In this document: positions 6,421 to 7,770 of the stretch, piece after piece
Layout of the letters: every line of letters begins with the position of its first letter
How positions within the stretch are numbered: the stretch's first letter is position 1
Assembly: GCA_039929105.1 (NCBI GenBank)
Contig: JBDSRX010000009.1
Coordinates: 1-7,770, forward strand
DNA from: JBDSRX01 sp039929105
Lineage (GTDB): Bacteria > Patescibacteriota > Dojkabacteria > J137
Length of the DNA stretch: 7,770 nucleotides
Direction of reading: 5' to 3'
Translations under genes and position numbers: made by a program
The notes under the pieces: generated by a model
The model's input: only the letters and a program-made list of their open reading frames with translations
Told to the model about the DNA's origin: nothing
The model's database searches: none

Positions 6421-7135
6421 CTGTTTTAGGTTCTTCTTTTAAAAGTATTTTTCTAAATCTCCAGTATTCGTTTATTCTTAAGCCAGTGAATCTACCTATA
6501 AATACGTTCAATAAAATTATAGCAATAATTATTACTGGGTATTTGAATGCAGCATCTTGGATAATATTCAAAGATATGATTATGAAACTTATTAAGGAAA
6601 CTAATAAAGTCTCAGTTGTAATTGATAATGTATATAGGAAGTTCTTTTTTGCTAATACTGCCATAAATTCTTCTCCAATCACAATCATCATAACCACAAC
6701 AAATGGAGCAACGTTTAAGAATATATTTCTTTCGAAATAAATCATAATAAATATAAGCACTGTAACACTAATTGCAACTCCAGTAAGTATAAGTGAAAGT
6801 TTAGGGATATAGTGTAATCTAAATCTCTGTACAAGCTTGTATAGTATAGTAGAGAATACGAAAGACATAGTAAATAATATCAATCCATAAACTATCCCTC
6901 TAAAGAAAGTTAATTGATTATCATCTCCTAATCTATACCCAATCTCATAAAAAGCAAAAGTAATAACAATAGGGATATATACTTTTAAAGTTCTCAATCC
7001 TATTACGTATTTAGCAATACTAATAACAGTTACAACAACAGGAAGCATGAATATAACAATATACAAATGCTTAACCTGATCTAAAGAAGAGGAGTTTAGT
7101 CCACTCTGTAACAATAAATTCCATAGTCCATCCAT
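6395..7135 (-). CDS. Seven-transmembrane protein of the transglutaminase-linked 7TM family, lacking the transglutaminase domain
   Basis: The 246-residue membrane protein has seven hydrophobic segments at about 23-45, 47-66, 77-99, 108-132, 137-158, 166-190 and 196-216. Two signatures identify the 7TM domain that is usually the C-terminal half of 'inactive transglutaminase fused to 7 transmembrane helices' proteins: AKYVIGLRTLKVYIPIVITF (41-60), and GRFTGLRINEYWRFR (214-228) after the last helix. Those proteins have a large extracytoplasmic transglutaminase-like half; here only about 22 residues precede the first helix, and there is no space or reading frame for that domain upstream before rplL. 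The C-terminal tail (EEPKTDDKPQPTV) is polar and probably cytoplasmic. It is the first gene of the operon, and its 3' end overlaps the ligase/protease gene by 26 nt, so it probably anchors or regulates that enzyme. Start chosen as the first ATG; no Shine-Dalgarno box. Confidence 0.8.
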   Translation of the reverse strand: MDGLWNLLLQSGLNSSSLDQVKHLYIVIFMLPVVVTVISIAKYVIGLRTLKVYIPIVITFAFYEIGYRLGDDNQLTFFRGIVYGLILFTMSFVFSTILYKLVQRFRLHYIPKLSLILTGVAISVTVLIFIMIYFERNIFLNVAPFVVVMMIVIGEEFMAVLAKKNFLYTLSITTETLLVSLISFIIISLNIIQDAAFKYPVIIIAIILLNVFIGRFTGLRINEYWRFRKILLKEEPKTDDKPQPTV

Positions 7136-7156
7136 ATATTTATTAGTAACTTCTAA

Positions 7157-7201
7157 TTTATAACCTTCAATAATTAAAGCCTATAAACACAAAATATACA
7201 A
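7157..7201 (-). promoter_or_regulatory. Possible promoter of the six-gene operon (weak)
   Basis: Reading the minus strand after the rplL terminator, TTGTAT (7201-7196) and TTTAAT (7178-7173) are separated by 17 bases, a plausible -35/-10 pair, although the -10 lacks the key second-position A. A second candidate -10, TATAAA (7162-7157), would give a leader of about 14 bases but has no -35 partner. Because the terminator lies just upstream, some promoter should exist in 7136-7221, but in DNA this AT-rich the exact site is uncertain. Confidence 0.25.
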
Positions 7202-7220
7202 GTCTATTCTAATAGTGATA

Positions 7221-7272
7221 TAAAAAGACGACCTCACATTCAAAAAATAATTAAATGATTTTTGGTCGTCTT
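7221..7272 (-). terminator. Intrinsic terminator downstream of rplL
   Basis: On the minus strand, AAGACGACC (7272-7264) pairs perfectly with GGTCGTCTT (7233-7225), and the 3' arm runs into a U-tract (TTTTTATA, 7226-7219). The 30-base loop contains an additional A/T-rich inner hairpin (CAAAAAT with ATTTTTG type pairing). The plus-strand orientation lacks a comparable U-tract, so it should end transcription from rplL before the 7TM operon. Confidence 0.75.
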
Positions 7273-7287
7273 CTTAATAAATCTAGT

Positions 7288-7329
7288 ATCCCGATACGCT
7301 AGCAAATCAGAGATTTGCACTATCGGGAT
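7288..7329. repeat. Two-stage hairpin in the rplL 3' region
   Basis: ATCCCGATA (7288-7296) pairs perfectly with TATCGGGAT (7321-7329). Inside it, GCAAATC (7302-7308) pairs with GATTTGC (7312-7318) across the 3-base loop AGA, leaving an asymmetric internal loop (5 and 2 bases). A competing small hairpin, GTATC-CC-GATAC (7286-7297), uses the left arm. There is no U-tract on either strand, so this is not a terminator; it may be an RNA-processing or stability element, or a small palindromic repeat. Confidence 0.7.
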
Positions 7330-7387
7330 TAAATAATTCATTTATCTTCGCTACGCCTTACGGCTAAGCTCAGATTGAATTATTTAA
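7329..7387. repeat. Long inverted repeat spanning the rplL stop codon
   Basis: TTAAATAATTCA (7329-7340) and TGAATTATTTAA (7376-7387) form a perfect 12-bp inverted repeat. The right arm contains the rplL stop codon (TAA, 7382-7380 on the minus strand). In the minus-strand RNA the loop holds GCC-GUAA-GGC (7364-7355), a stem closed by a GNRA tetraloop, extended by GCU/AGC across a small internal loop. It abuts the next hairpin at base 7329. Possible roles are mRNA stabilisation or processing; nothing indicates a mobile element. Confidence 0.65.
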
Positions 7388-7770
7388 CGTCAACTCCAGC
7401 TCCTTCAGCTTCTAGTTGTTTCTTTAGTTCTTCAGCTTCTTCTTTCTTAGCACCTTCCTTAATTGGTTTAGGGCTAACTGCTGCTGCTTCTACAAGATCT
7501 TTAGCTTCTTTTAAGCCTAATCCTGTAATGTTCTTCACAACTTTGATGATTCCGATTTTCTTATCTGCAGGAACTGCTTTTAAGATTACATCGAATTCAG
7601 TCTTTTCCTCAGCTGCCTCAACTGGGGCTCCTGCTGCGGGCATTGCCATTCCCATCATTGGGCTAGCTGCTTTAACGTCAAATGCTTCTTCAAGAGCTTT
7701 TTTAAGCTCAAAAGCTTCAACAACAGTTAACTCTTTGATTGAATCAACAATCTTTGATACTTTGTCTGCT
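7380..7770 (-). CDS. rplL: Ribosomal protein L7/L12 (partial, 5' end outside the window)
   Basis: Reading in frame from the window edge gives 129 residues starting ADKVSKIVDSIKELTVVEAF, the L7/L12 N-terminal dimerisation domain that binds L10. A Met/Ala/Pro-rich hinge (about ASPMMGMAMPAAGAPVEAA) follows, then the C-terminal factor-binding domain from KTEFDVILK through KIGIIKVVKNITGLGLKEAK to GAGVDVK. L7/L12 forms the ribosomal stalk that recruits elongation factors. The base before the first full codon is A, so the preceding codon is not ATG; at least two codons are missing. The ATG at 7658 lies in the hinge and is not the start. The segment VEAAAVSPKP appears about three residues longer than the usual VEGAPKP before the KEG motif. 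Neighbouring rplJ would be expected beyond the window. The stop codon sits in a hairpin, and a terminator lies about 110 bases downstream. Confidence 0.96.
   Translation of the reverse strand, partial: ADKVSKIVDSIKELTVVEAFELKKALEEAFDVKAASPMMGMAMPAAGAPVEAAEEKTEFDVILKAVPADKKIGIIKVVKNITGLGLKEAKDLVEAAAVSPKPIKEGAKKEEAEELKKQLEAEGAGVDVK

Noticed and set aside
7380..7658. A 92-residue small protein starting at the ATG at 7658
   Set aside because: The frame continues upstream to the window edge with the L7/L12 N-terminal domain, so this ATG is an internal hinge methionine.
1..7770. CRISPR array, tRNA, rRNA, insertion sequence or toxin-antitoxin module
   Set aside because: No regularly spaced repeats, cloverleaf, rRNA-like sequence, transposase motifs or terminal inverted repeats were seen, and almost all of the window is explained by the genes listed.

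Overview
The window is AT-rich bacterial DNA with very dense coding: eight complete genes, one partial gene and a single intergenic gap of about 240 bases. UGA is used as a stop (end of the ATP-grasp/retropepsin gene), so code 25 of Gracilibacteria/SR1 is not in use. None of the complete genes has a recognisable Shine-Dalgarno box, genes overlap or abut, and the gene set is small and envelope-oriented. I read this as probably a Patescibacteria/CPR-type genome or a similar streamlined AT-rich bacterium. That placement is an inference; no rRNA or tRNA is present to settle it.

Layout. At 28-36 there is an extended -10 promoter whose predicted +1 is the A of the mreB start codon. It would transcribe mreB (43-1074) and, 2 nt later, a DUF1704/MATCAP-type zinc peptidase with an HExxxH...EEGLA motif (1077-2162). 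This pair converges, with a 17-bp tail-to-tail overlap, on a six-gene minus-strand operon. In transcription order the operon encodes: a seven-helix membrane protein of the type normally fused to an inactive transglutaminase (7135-6395); a RimK-like ATP-grasp ligase fused to a retropepsin-like aspartic protease domain (6420-5005); a small GNAT acetyltransferase (5008-4502); a FemX/BioF2-like GNAT-fold transferase (4499-3717); a family 2 glycosyltransferase (3724-2966); and a second FemX-like paralogue (2961-2146). All junctions are 26-, 4- or 8-nt overlaps or gaps of 2-4 nt. Upstream lies the 3' part of rplL (ribosomal protein L7/L12, cut by the window end), with three consecutive hairpins at and after its stop codon; the last is a good intrinsic terminator.

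How the parts may fit together. The 7TM / glutamate-ligase-like / retropepsin-like grouping is a known conserved association, but here the ligase and protease are one polypeptide and the transglutaminase half of the membrane protein is absent. FemX-like enzymes and a GT2 enzyme in the same operon point to building or modifying a cell-envelope peptide or glycan. Across the convergent junction, a homologue of the tubulin tyrosine carboxypeptidase family is coupled to the actin homologue MreB. The window therefore combines an ATP-grasp amino-acid ligase, two different peptidases and the cell-shape filament, suggesting, but not proving, an add-and-remove peptide modification system at the membrane. 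The substrate cannot be read from the sequence.
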